Source: Epiperipatus broadwayi (lineage: Eukaryota; Onychophora; Udeonychophora; Euonychophora; Peripatidae). Taken from it: a stretch of DNA of 64,000 bases. Under the pieces are notes generated by a model. That model was given only the letters and a program-made list of their open reading frames with translations. It made no database searches and was not told the DNA's origin. Within the stretch, counting starts at the first letter, position 1; each line of letters starts with the position of its first letter. The position numbers and the translations under genes were made by a program. Of the stretch, positions 62,201 to 64,000 are shown piece after piece. The stretch spans positions 9,235,244 through 9,299,243 of the forward strand of contig JAQFVV010012418.1 of assembly GCA_028023455.1 (NCBI GenBank). Reading direction: 5' to 3'.

Positions 62201-62516
62201 ATGATGAATAATTGGGGAAATTCTATCCAGAATTTAAAAATCTTTAGCTCTTAAGTCTATCATCCTACCACTGCACTAAACCATAAGTAAATGATTAACT
62301 GCTTACCAATGATCGCCTTCTTTAAAAAACATTATTGTTGGAGACTTCATGTTTCTATTTTAAATTACATTTAATGTTTCTCTTTTTTTATAGTGGACTT
62401 TTTTGCAAATGAGCTTCCACAGGCTGATTTATATACTCTGAGTTGTGTTTTGCATGACTGGGGAGATGAGAAAATCAACCATTTGCTGGAGAAACTTTAC
62501 AAAACTACAAAACCTG
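17185..62516 (+). CDS. ASMT: Acetylserotonin O-methyltransferase-like gene (partial, six exons)
   Basis: Coding exons at 17185-17241, 17318-17492, 21323-21457, 38330-38524, 61471-61617 and 62394-62516 are all bounded by AG/GT and join in frame. They give about 277 residues colinear with vertebrate ASMT (345 residues); some 70 C-terminal residues lie in later exon(s) outside the window. Residues 1-123 form the N-terminal dimerisation part (VLFTCLELEVFEAL against VLFAACELGVFDLL in human). DLGGGTGALA at 185-194 is the SAM-binding glycine motif, D210 the usual ribose-binding acid, and H257-D258 in VLHDWGD the catalytic pair (human His255-Asp256). The reaction in the family is SAM-dependent methylation of N-acetylserotonin to melatonin in the cytosol. 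Residue 254 is Cys where human has Arg252, so the substrate may differ; it could be another small-molecule O-methyltransferase. Confidence 0.9.
17318..17492 (+). CDS. ASMT: ASMT-like exon 2
   Basis: Fifty-eight codons plus one base follow acceptor ttactttatag and end at donor gtaaat. It encodes VLFTCLELEVFEALHRNG, then a winged-helix-like part with HPENTERLLNAAVFCKLLKK. This is the small N-terminal domain of the O-methyltransferase that forms the dimer and covers the substrate pocket. Confidence 0.9.
17974..18017. repeat. Perfect 13-bp hairpin
   Basis: TATAGAGAGCTCT at 17974-17986 pairs exactly with its reverse complement at 18005-18017 across an 18-base loop. It sits at the broken 3' edge of the LINE remnant and might be the end of another inserted element. 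Confidence 0.5.
18040..18669 (-). pseudogene. RTE-type LINE, reverse transcriptase segment
   Basis: Reading the - strand from 18669 the frame starts NDGIIIDILKEAGEE, passes NYRPISLL-like residues near 18495, and continues in the long frame 18048-18437. That frame reads REQAGFKSGFSTVDHIQVLR, CFGFVDYEKAFDS, then NATATIRLHNDIRK and GVRQGDFISPKLF. These are RT blocks of the endonuclease/RT LINEs related to RTE. The sequence after KLF is foreign, so the 3' half, including the catalytic YADD box, is missing. Its upstream half lies inverted next door at 18671-19360. Confidence 0.8.
18671..19360 (+). pseudogene. RTE-type LINE, inverted 5' segment
   Basis: The + strand opens TGSDHRLVR, the end of the AP-endonuclease domain. 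It runs through charged linker sequence (NAKLERQKLLRKTKFTVDI) and ends DDIMK, VEDFYQELYS, VRYAIKCMKKGKAY, a block that lies directly upstream of GNDGI in the intact family. Several stops and frameshifts occur. It is the missing 5' neighbour of the 18040-18669 segment, in opposite orientation. Confidence 0.75.
19390..21065 (-). other. GC-richer island, possible LTR remnant
   Basis: CpG and GC are visibly higher than in the flanks, notably 19590-19700 and 20200-20830. On the - strand a TATA-like TATAAATAG sits near 20668 and a purine run (AAAAGGGGGGAGGGGG) at about 21047-21062 could be a polypurine tract. No coding region or second LTR is visible. The LTR reading is weak. Confidence 0.25.
21323..21457 (+). 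CDS. ASMT: ASMT-like exon 3
   Basis: The exon follows acceptor tttaatatttag and ends at donor gtcagt. With the split codons it encodes ANYENSNMTVKYLLKSSWP, then NCAMLAYRNAYQLLYQLPEAV, RTG. It aligns with human AFYRNTELSSDYLTTVSP through LADAVREG. Phase 1 at both ends. Confidence 0.9.
21822..22605. repeat. Palindromic Penelope endonuclease fragment
   Basis: Arms of about 375 bp (roughly 21822-22196 and 22235-22605) are reverse complements. The right arm on + encodes YVHEKDTDHIINFDEAKFIF and FERNEIKRIFIIKN, the C-terminal part of a Penelope-type GIY-YIG domain, then non-coding 3' sequence. So the 3' ends of two copies lie head to head, both too short to be active. Confidence 0.6.
22640..23680. 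other. Intron 3 sequence, possible old repeat
   Basis: Base composition at 22640-23110 is more even than the surroundings, suggesting a transposon remnant, but no motif is secure. A stretch near 23170-23300 reads MESNIRLDWEAIIKIIEGKM on + and might be LINE-derived. Confidence 0.25.
24227..24432. repeat. Large palindrome at left end of nested element
   Basis: The first about 75 bases (GGTACTTGTG through the GCGATTTTTAA run) recur as reverse complement up to about 24432. The centre contains a second pair, GATCTGCGGACACAT with ATGTGTCCGCAGATC. This makes a near-perfect hairpin of about 200 nt at one end only. Confidence 0.75.
24660..25330. repeat. Tandem array inside nested element
   Basis: A segment containing TTGTAGAAATATTAACAAAA, TTTTTGTAAATTTAAAATAA and often AAACACTTTACC appears at least five times, with unit lengths differing by deletions. 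Subterminal tandem arrays of this kind occur in non-autonomous DNA transposons. Confidence 0.7.
29410..29586. repeat. MITE-like inverted repeat
   Basis: Arms of about 52-57 bp begin AAGACAAACTAAAACTA on the left and end with its reverse complement on the right. The spacer is about 70 bp. No coding potential or clear target duplication was found. Confidence 0.6.
29600..34690. other. AT-rich intron 3 sequence
   Basis: There are A/T runs, TA microsatellites and poly(T)-poly(A) junctions such as 33636-33660. Frames at 31263-31493, 31595-31798 and 31881-32069 show no motif. I see nothing else. Confidence 0.4.
34700..36230 (+). other. GC-richer island, possible LTR-element remnant
   Basis: CpG-bearing sequence between 35140 and 36200 contrasts with the flanks. 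A purine run AGGGGGGAAAC at 35927-35937 is followed at once by TGTAAGTAGTG, as a polypurine tract and 3' LTR start would be. Upstream at 35585 an ATG opens MKITPQTEEVNQERSEEIPM, running into a possible splice donor (CTAG|gtaaaa). No RT or integrase motif and no matching 5' LTR were found, so a non-autonomous or internally deleted element is only a suggestion. Confidence 0.3.
36230..38005. other. AT-rich intron 3 sequence
   Basis: Only A/T-rich low-complexity sequence is visible, without frames or repeat arms worth naming. Confidence 0.4.
38020..38130 (+). mobile_element. Short tRNA-Gly-derived SINE
   Basis: A head closely resembling tRNA-Gly(TCC) occupies about 38043-38107: GTTGGTGGCTAGCAGTTAG, an anticodon arm with CTTCCAAGCAG, and a B box within GGGTTCGCTTCCCGG. 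A dozen bases (TTTGACATAT) and a run of nine A follow. A perfect 14-bp duplication, AACTTTCAATGCTA, flanks it at 38006-38019 and 38131-38144. The mismatched acceptor stem makes a working tRNA gene unlikely. It lies about 200 bp upstream of ASMT exon 4. Confidence 0.8.
38330..38524 (+). CDS. ASMT: ASMT-like exon 4
   Basis: The exon follows a T-rich acceptor (tttttttag) and ends at donor gtattt. It encodes GEQRVAQAHKVQVDKNLYD, NHEKQLIFMGGMDDYSWARA, then MAVTEAFDLSNFNTICDLGG. It covers the linker helix and the first strand of the Rossmann fold, ending inside the SAM-binding glycine motif. Phase 1 at both ends. Confidence 0.92.
38530..39190. other. AT-rich start of intron 4
   Basis: Only low-complexity and A/T-rich sequence was seen. 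Confidence 0.4.
39200..39420. repeat. Hammerhead family 2, truncated inverted pair
   Basis: A - strand piece (about 39210-39270, matching the GGCTGAAGAGTTGGAG region of the family) abuts a + strand piece (about 39275-39400) that matches the 5' part seen at 51150-51290, with AGGTCCTATA and ACTTAAAGTCAACATG. Neither piece reaches the ribozyme. The open frame 39273-39491 is incidental. Confidence 0.55.
39500..44250. other. Intron 4 sequence without a supported gene
   Basis: Mostly A/T-rich. A GC-richer patch at about 40240-41300 has a - strand TATAAAAAGGAGGG near 41238-41251, reminiscent of an LTR promoter, but no LTR pair or coding region. A run of ten C lies near 41930. Nothing else was recognised. 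Confidence 0.35.
44250..44890 (-). pseudogene. Penelope-like type-A linker and GIY-YIG, 5' truncated
   Basis: Read from 44890 downward: INKRIKTFYENINKPRKDKK, LICLPYIPNIAKELVKKL, TVSFRTPPNTNKIINNSKDK, then VVYKMTCPQANCRAAYYGET, RVAQHKYLYK, VDHQKEANHEFEP and STERND. This is the same domain order as at 5150-5600 and less damaged, with a stop after ERNDI. The GIY-YIG core (YYGET, R, QH) and the paired Cys residues are intact. No RT is attached. Confidence 0.8.
44900..45960. other. Intron 4 sequence without a supported gene
   Basis: A - strand frame at 45486-45701 (begins MLLSEKTLCSCMK, includes VRITEIEVRKEEILDERF) looks faintly protein-like but I do not recognise it. The rest is A/T-rich. Confidence 0.3.
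45965..46035 (-). repeat. Hammerhead family 1 end fragment
   Basis: The segment CTCCATATAGTAGTGCCA and then ACATGTGATGTTTAGTGGTT matches the two outer ends of the copy at 9270-9440, with the ribozyme part deleted between them. Confidence 0.5.
46040..47200. other. AT-rich intron 4 sequence
   Basis: No genes or repeat arms were seen. A stretch near 47030-47100 is slightly GC-richer but unassigned. Confidence 0.35.
47380..48420 (-). pseudogene. Gypsy-type LTR retrotransposon fragment (RNase H end to integrase)
   Basis: On the - strand from 48420: the RNase H tail (LIRWSLYLQQSDYQI, a frameshift, KFIYCEGKNNVVADILSRHP, with VADxLSR typical of Gypsy elements). Next come a spacer and the integrase zinc-binding region (YFYWAWMIETVISKLKTCEI, CLKTKHSGRSYAGVLQPI) at 47770-48024. 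The end of the integrase core follows near 47460-47700: SNPCEQIMRV, then RQWVHKLPQVVHYIN. Frameshifts and stops show it is dead. No LTR was identified. Its RNase H part is cut off by a SINE at 48444-48530. Confidence 0.75.
48444..48530 (-). mobile_element. tRNA-Gly-derived SINE
   Basis: On the - strand an anticodon arm (CTGCCTTACAAGCAG) and B box (AGGTTTGCTTCCCGG) are followed by TTTTGACACATG and seven A. This is the same head and short tail as at 38020-38130. The 5' portion of the tRNA has diverged. Confidence 0.65.
48550..49160 (-). pseudogene. Penelope-like type B fragment, reverse transcriptase
   Basis: The long - frame 48655-49101 encodes the RT palm: QEIFGFCKYTICSSFNF, VSEMYGSIDRIMSIESISNG, then KMGNGWPMSLPTVVQICNF. 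A TGA is followed in frame by YVDDIFVCGRPNTIKELFKE, so the catalytic YVDD box survives beyond one stop codon. The copy is cut on both sides and faces the + strand copy at 49160-51055. Confidence 0.8.
49160..51055 (+). pseudogene. Penelope-like type B, nearly full-length copy
   Basis: A leader (49160-49555) contains a 50-bp duplication. RT frame 49556-50008 carries VSEMYGSIDRIASIEIISNA, KMGNGWPMGLSTVALLCNI and, after a TGA, YVKDVFVCG (YVDD with K for the first Asp). Frame 50057-50332 carries the thumb: QFLDLKITKNQYML, SRVPMSHKMADLKSFLFRNN. A damaged linker and GIY-YIG domain (CGSGYIGESRCTL-like, KEHLL) reach 50940, then an AT-rich 3' end follows. At least four stops or frameshifts occur. Confidence 0.8.
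49413..49516. repeat. 50-bp tandem duplication in PLE leader
   Basis: Two adjacent, near-identical 50-bp units, each with TAACATTTAAAAAAAGCTAA and CAATATGCCCCAAGA, lie in the leader of the type-B element. The related copy near 2160-2240 has only one. Confidence 0.8.
51064..51137. repeat. 30-bp inverted repeat at PLE / family 2 junction
   Basis: Arms at 51064-51093 and 51108-51137 (each with TATACTAAACTTAATG or its complement) differ at about three positions. The same sequence flanks family 2 copies near 13895. Confidence 0.65.
51095..51600 (+). mobile_element. Hammerhead family 2, fullest copy
   Basis: The order is: 5' part with AGGTCCTATA and ACTTAAAGTCAACATG; a middle part with CTGAAGAGTTGGAG and TTTGCTATCTTAATATAA; the 57-nt ribozyme-like motif at 51430-51486; then a tRNA-like 3' half with CTAGCTGTAGGGAGCTTC and the B-box-like GAGTTCAAATCCC. 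No protein is encoded. It lies directly after the type-B Penelope copy, so it could be that element's terminal region, but other copies stand alone. Confidence 0.7.
51430..51486 (+). ncRNA. Hammerhead-type motif, family 2
   Basis: TGATCT and CTAA form the 5' strand of helix I against TTGG and AAATCA. The core is GTGATGA (C3 changed to G). Stem II is ATGCTG/CAGCAT with a GTT loop. GAAA is intact here, unlike the other family 2 copies. Helix III is AT/AT around a short loop before the ATA triplet. Confidence 0.6.
51610..52755. other. Intron 4 sequence without a supported gene
   Basis: A/T-rich; near 52670-52755 there is a CAC/CAA microsatellite with a run of nine C. The frame 52386-52634 has no recognisable motif. 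Confidence 0.35.
52757..53620 (+). pseudogene. LINE 3' end with CCHC-type C-terminus
   Basis: Reading through a few stops: MKMFGRLQFMDSKRIAKIVF, then frame 52933-53298 with ELERWRTSIEGKKSLNIYR, NSKESSLLFKARMGSLAIRE, and CKLCKEGIENIRHLLIE. The last is the C..C...H zinc-knuckle-like end common in non-LTR retrotransposons; its final Cys follows after a TGA (KCLKAERVQI). Frame 53305-53496 completes the protein. A (CAA)n run at about 53588-53611 looks like the 3' tail of the element. It may belong to the same LINE type as 11980-13090, but the parts do not overlap. Confidence 0.7.
53625..54703. other. AT-rich intron 4 sequence
   Basis: A long T-run/A-run junction lies at 53753-53784. No gene or repeat arm was seen. 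Confidence 0.4.
54721..54765 (+). mobile_element. 45-bp 5'-truncated family 2 insertion
   Basis: The insert GATAGTTGATGGATGC, then TTGAAAGTCTCAGTTC, AAATCCCCTATAG matches the tRNA-like 3' end of family 2. It is flanked by a perfect 17-bp duplication, TAACACTCATTAATGTA, at 54704-54720 and 54766-54782. This marks the 3' terminus of the family and shows that it moves by RNA-templated insertion with 5' truncation. Confidence 0.85.
55293..58654 (+). mobile_element. hAT transposon, nearly complete
   Basis: Termini are CAGGCCTGGAT at 55293 and its counterpart CAGGCCCGGAT (reverse complement) ending at 58654, each followed inside by GGGCCC-bearing subterminal sequence. The 3.36-kb body encodes a DUF4371/zf-TTF hAT transposase with a handful of lesions. 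The flanks have only an imperfect 8-bp match (ATGTGAAG against TTGTGAAG, offset by two bases), so the target duplication has decayed or an end is misplaced. It lies in intron 4 of the ASMT-like gene, same strand. Confidence 0.85.
55889..58434 (+). pseudogene. hAT transposase (ZMYM1-like), broken
   Basis: Parts in order: an acidic, Lys-rich N-terminus from 55889; the TTF-type zinc finger at about 56203-56508 (RKLTNGEIISCPWIIYSESE, RIFCFYCWLL); 56541-56741 with ELQKRLSAEQTIDNVQQKLL; the DUF4371 catalytic region 56787-57362 with FTVILDCTPDVSHQEQMSL and GQGYDNGSNMKGKVFG; 57396-57848 starting KPLCDTRWESRI; and the hAT dimerisation region 58162-58434 (SVASGERSFSRLKVIKNYLR, QDRLNSLAIMSIE). The breaks I see are frameshifts near 55950, 56508 and 57815, a TGA at 56739, a TAG at 57361 where Trp is expected, and a stop before 58162. 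Transposase would cut and paste the element; this copy cannot make it. Confidence 0.85.
58760..58815. repeat. Perfect 25-bp palindrome
   Basis: The arm 58760-58784 (AGTATTAATTTATAAACTCA and five more bases) is matched exactly by its reverse complement at 58791-58815 around ATTGTC. It could be a tiny MITE or a recent inverted duplication. Confidence 0.8.
58960..59045 (-). repeat. tRNA-like SINE remnant
   Basis: On the - strand an A-box-like CAATGGTAATAATAG and a B-box-like ACAGTTCAGTCTC are about 35 bases apart. It resembles the remnants at 59790-60020 and 62225-62310. Confidence 0.4.
59790..60025 (-). repeat. Two adjoining tRNA-like SINE remnants
   Basis: On the - strand, GTTTATTGCAGTGGTAGGAT and, further upstream, GATTTAGTGCAATAATAGG begin two related units, each followed by ACTTAAGAG- or GGAGTTCAATC-like sequence. 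The units share a tail, CACATGACCTCA / CACATAACCTCC. They look like a second, older SINE family. Confidence 0.45.
60539..60595 (-). ncRNA. Hammerhead-type motif, family 2, best helix I
   Basis: On the - strand TGATCT and TCAA pair fully with TTGA and AGATCA. The core CTGATGA is intact. Stem II is ATGCTG/CAGCAT with an ATT loop. Only G12 is lost (AAAA for GAAA). The inner helix I pair is U:A where the copy at 61275 has C:G, a compensated change. Confidence 0.65.
61275..61331 (+). ncRNA. Hammerhead-type motif, family 2
   Basis: TGATTT and CCAA pair with TTGG and AGATCA (one wobble). The core is TTGATGA (C3 changed to T), stem II is ATGCTA/CAGCAT with one mismatch, and the box is AAAA. Degenerate but clearly the same fold. 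Confidence 0.55.
61471..61617 (+). CDS. ASMT: ASMT-like exon 5
   Basis: The exon follows acceptor tgtttttaag and ends at donor gtaagt. It encodes GGTGALAYALVKKYPHMKVI, then VVDLPSVIQITDQFRPKDDE and YSNVTFQS. It completes the SAM-binding motif DLGGGTGALA and supplies D210 at the end of strand 2. Phase 1 at both ends. Confidence 0.92.
61773..61874 (-). mobile_element. tRNA-Gly-derived SINE in intron 5
   Basis: On the - strand: GCGTTGGTGGCCTAGTGATT, GGCATAGCTGCC, a TTTCCAACAG anticodon side, B box GGTTTCGCTACTCGG, then GCATTTGATATAGGGG and eight A. A perfect 12-bp duplication, TATATGGTTGTT, flanks it at 61761-61772 and 61875-61886. It is the third member of the family at 38020 and 48444. The open frame 61738-62001 is incidental. 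Confidence 0.8.
62225..62310 (-). repeat. tRNA-like SINE remnant in intron 5
   Basis: GGTTTAGTGCAGTGGTAGGA on the - strand is followed by TGATAGACTTAAGAG, nearly identical to the unit at 59790-60025. It sits about 85 bp upstream of exon 6. Confidence 0.45.
62394..62516 (+). CDS. ASMT: ASMT-like exon 6
   Basis: The exon follows acceptor ctttttttatag and ends at donor gtaatt. It encodes DFFANELPQADLYTLS, CVLHDWGDEKINHLLEKLYK, TTKP with a split Gly codon. It contains the catalytic His-Asp pair of the HDW motif. The next coding exon (GG-ILVIE in human) is not found before 64000. Confidence 0.92.
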
Positions 62517-62519
62517 GTA

Positions 62520-63125
62520 ATTTTTATCAAATTTTTAAATGAAAAACAAAAGTTATTCTAATGTAAAAATTAATTAACAATTGTTATTTCTGGATGTAGT
62601 ATTTATTTATCAATTTTTATAAGTAAAAAATACAACAGCTTTTAAATAGTCCACTACAAAGTAAAAGATTGTCTAGCAGATGGTAATATGGGTGCAGTAA
62701 AAATGTGTTGCTCACTAAACTTATGAAGGGGGTTTAACTATTTCTTCATTTGTGATTTAGCCTTCAACTAAGAATATCTAGATAACAATTTACTAACCAT
62801 TGGATACTTCATTGAATAAAATCTAAAAAAAATTTCAAGGTTTATTCAACCTGAACTTGAATTCAGATCATAAGCATAGCCAGTAGAGAGCTAAAAAAAA
62901 ATTTATCAATGGGGGCGCTCAACAACAACACTACATTATGTACTTTTAATTTAAATGTTGTAATGTTGCAACATTTATCACAATCTTGAAAAAATTAATA
63001 AAAAAATTTAATAATGAAAAATATATAATACTATTTTTGTAATAATAATTAATGTCATTGATATATAAAATATTTTTGCATAAAATAAGAACATGAATAT
63101 ATATATATATACTATTAAATAAAAC
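62520..63125. other. Start of intron 6, no gene seen
   Basis: A/T-rich sequence with one tRNA-like hint near 62850-62920. No further ASMT exon was recognised. Confidence 0.4.
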
Positions 63126-63129
63126 AAAA

Positions 63130-63890
63130 TTATGATAGAAACTGCCATACAGCATTATTTTCTTCAATTTTCTTTTTATCTTGTTTTCTAGATGCAGCTT
63201 CCAAAACTGAGGGATGGTTTTTTAAAAAGGATTTTACATATGAAATTGCATTAATTTGATTTAATAGCTTCCCATTTAATGAAATTGTCATTAGATCTGA
63301 CATATGTTTCATTGCCAGGTTTTCCCATCTTATAATGATAATATTGTTCATTGCACTAAATGCCTGTTCAGCTTCAGAAATGCTTACTACAATTGTTTCC
63401 ATAATATTCCTAACTTTTTTAATTATAGTAGGAAATTCAGCATCTAATTTTTTATTTAAAACCATCTCCACTAAATCTCTAAAATCATTTATATTATTTC
63501 ATATCTTAAAATAAAATTGAGTTTTTATTTATTTTTTCCCAACTAGCCATGGAGAAGTAATTATTTTCATACCCCATATTTCAGGATAACAAATATTAAA
63601 AAATACTATTCAGTTCTTCATCTGCTAATGTTAGATCATTTTCATTTTTTATAAATAAAATTATTTTGCAGCAATAATCTGTCCTTTAAGGACTGAGCAA
63701 TATAATCTAAAAGTTTTTCTCATGGTAATTTCTTGCTTCAAATTCTGTAGAGTGTAAGGTTGATTCAGTAGTTACTTTCATATGAACCTTTTGCAGTTTT
63801 CAAATTACTAACAACATTTATTGTTTTGATAATTAAAGAGTTGGCTTTTATTATACTTATATTTTTACTCTGTGGAGCTTTGGAAAGGTA
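63130..63890 (-). pseudogene. hAT-like transposase C-terminus (KIAA1586/ZBED-like)
   Basis: The - strand frame 63130-63471 reads LDAEFPTIIKKVRNIMETIV, then VSISEAEQAFSAMNNIIII, WENLAMKHMSDLMTISLNGK. This is the hAT dimerisation pattern in which E-x-x-F-S-x-M-N and L-M-T-I-S-x-N-G are the landmarks. Upstream on the - strand, broken pieces (EIWGMKIITSPWLVGKK near 63550) probably continue the same protein towards the window edge. It is a different hAT subfamily from the one at 55293. Confidence 0.7.
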
Positions 63891-64000
63891 AGAATTCTTA
63901 AAGAATATCAATTATTAATACTAAATCCCTTTAAAAATTTTAAAGTCAGTTTAATAAATTTGAATATTTACTATTGCATGAAAAATGTCTGCATAATGCT

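Noticed and set aside
1-64000. CRISPR arrays, operons, bacterial promoters or riboswitches
   Set aside because: No regularly spaced repeats with spacers are present. Spliced exons, LINEs, PLEs and SINEs show this is animal nuclear DNA.

Overview
This is AT-rich, intron-bearing animal DNA (GC looks well under one third by eye, not counted). The only host gene I can support is an acetylserotonin O-methyltransferase (ASMT/HIOMT-like) gene on the + strand. Six coding exons lie at 17185-62516 and the 3' end is beyond the window. The exons join in consistent phases (0,1,1,1,1, then 1 outgoing) and give about 277 residues that align end to end with the first four fifths of vertebrate ASMT. Introns of about 3.8, 16.9 and 22.9 kb are packed with mobile elements. 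ASMT homologues, Penelope-like elements, hAT transposons and tRNA-derived SINEs fit an invertebrate metazoan; I cannot name the species.

Layout. 0-1.1 kb: an inverted-repeat element with two hammerhead-ribozyme-like motifs, bounded by a 12-bp target-site duplication. 1.95-6.55 kb: one Penelope-like element (PLE type B) interrupted by a second (type A) that carries its own direct terminal repeats. 9.25-10 kb: a truncated relative of the first element and an unidentified coding-like remnant. 12-13.1 kb: a decayed LINE. 13.9-14.4 kb: a head-to-head pair of a second hammerhead-bearing repeat. 17.1-21.5 kb: ASMT exons 1-3, with a LINE inverted in the twin-priming manner in intron 2. 21.8-29.6 kb (intron 3): a palindromic PLE fragment, then a 5.3-kb element with about 1.24-kb inverted arms, one arm holding a 1.36-kb insertion whose empty site survives in the other arm. 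38.0 kb: a short tRNA-Gly SINE. 38.3 kb: exon 4. 44-51.6 kb (intron 4): PLE pieces, a Gypsy-type fragment and another hammerhead repeat. 52.8-53.6 kb: a LINE 3' end. 55.3-58.7 kb: a nearly whole hAT transposon. 60.4-61.4 kb: another inverted pair of hammerhead repeats. 61.5-62.5 kb: exons 5 and 6. 63.1-64 kb: a second hAT remnant on the - strand.

Two themes stand out. First, seven hammerhead-type motifs, each 57 nt, fall into two unrelated repeat families. In family 2 the paired positions change together, and a 45-bp truncated copy with a 17-bp target-site duplication shows that its tRNA-like 3' end is mobilised by retrotransposition. Second, many repeats here sit as head-to-head inverted pairs, so the ASMT pre-mRNA would carry several long hairpins. 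All calls were made by eye, without alignment, folding or database tools.
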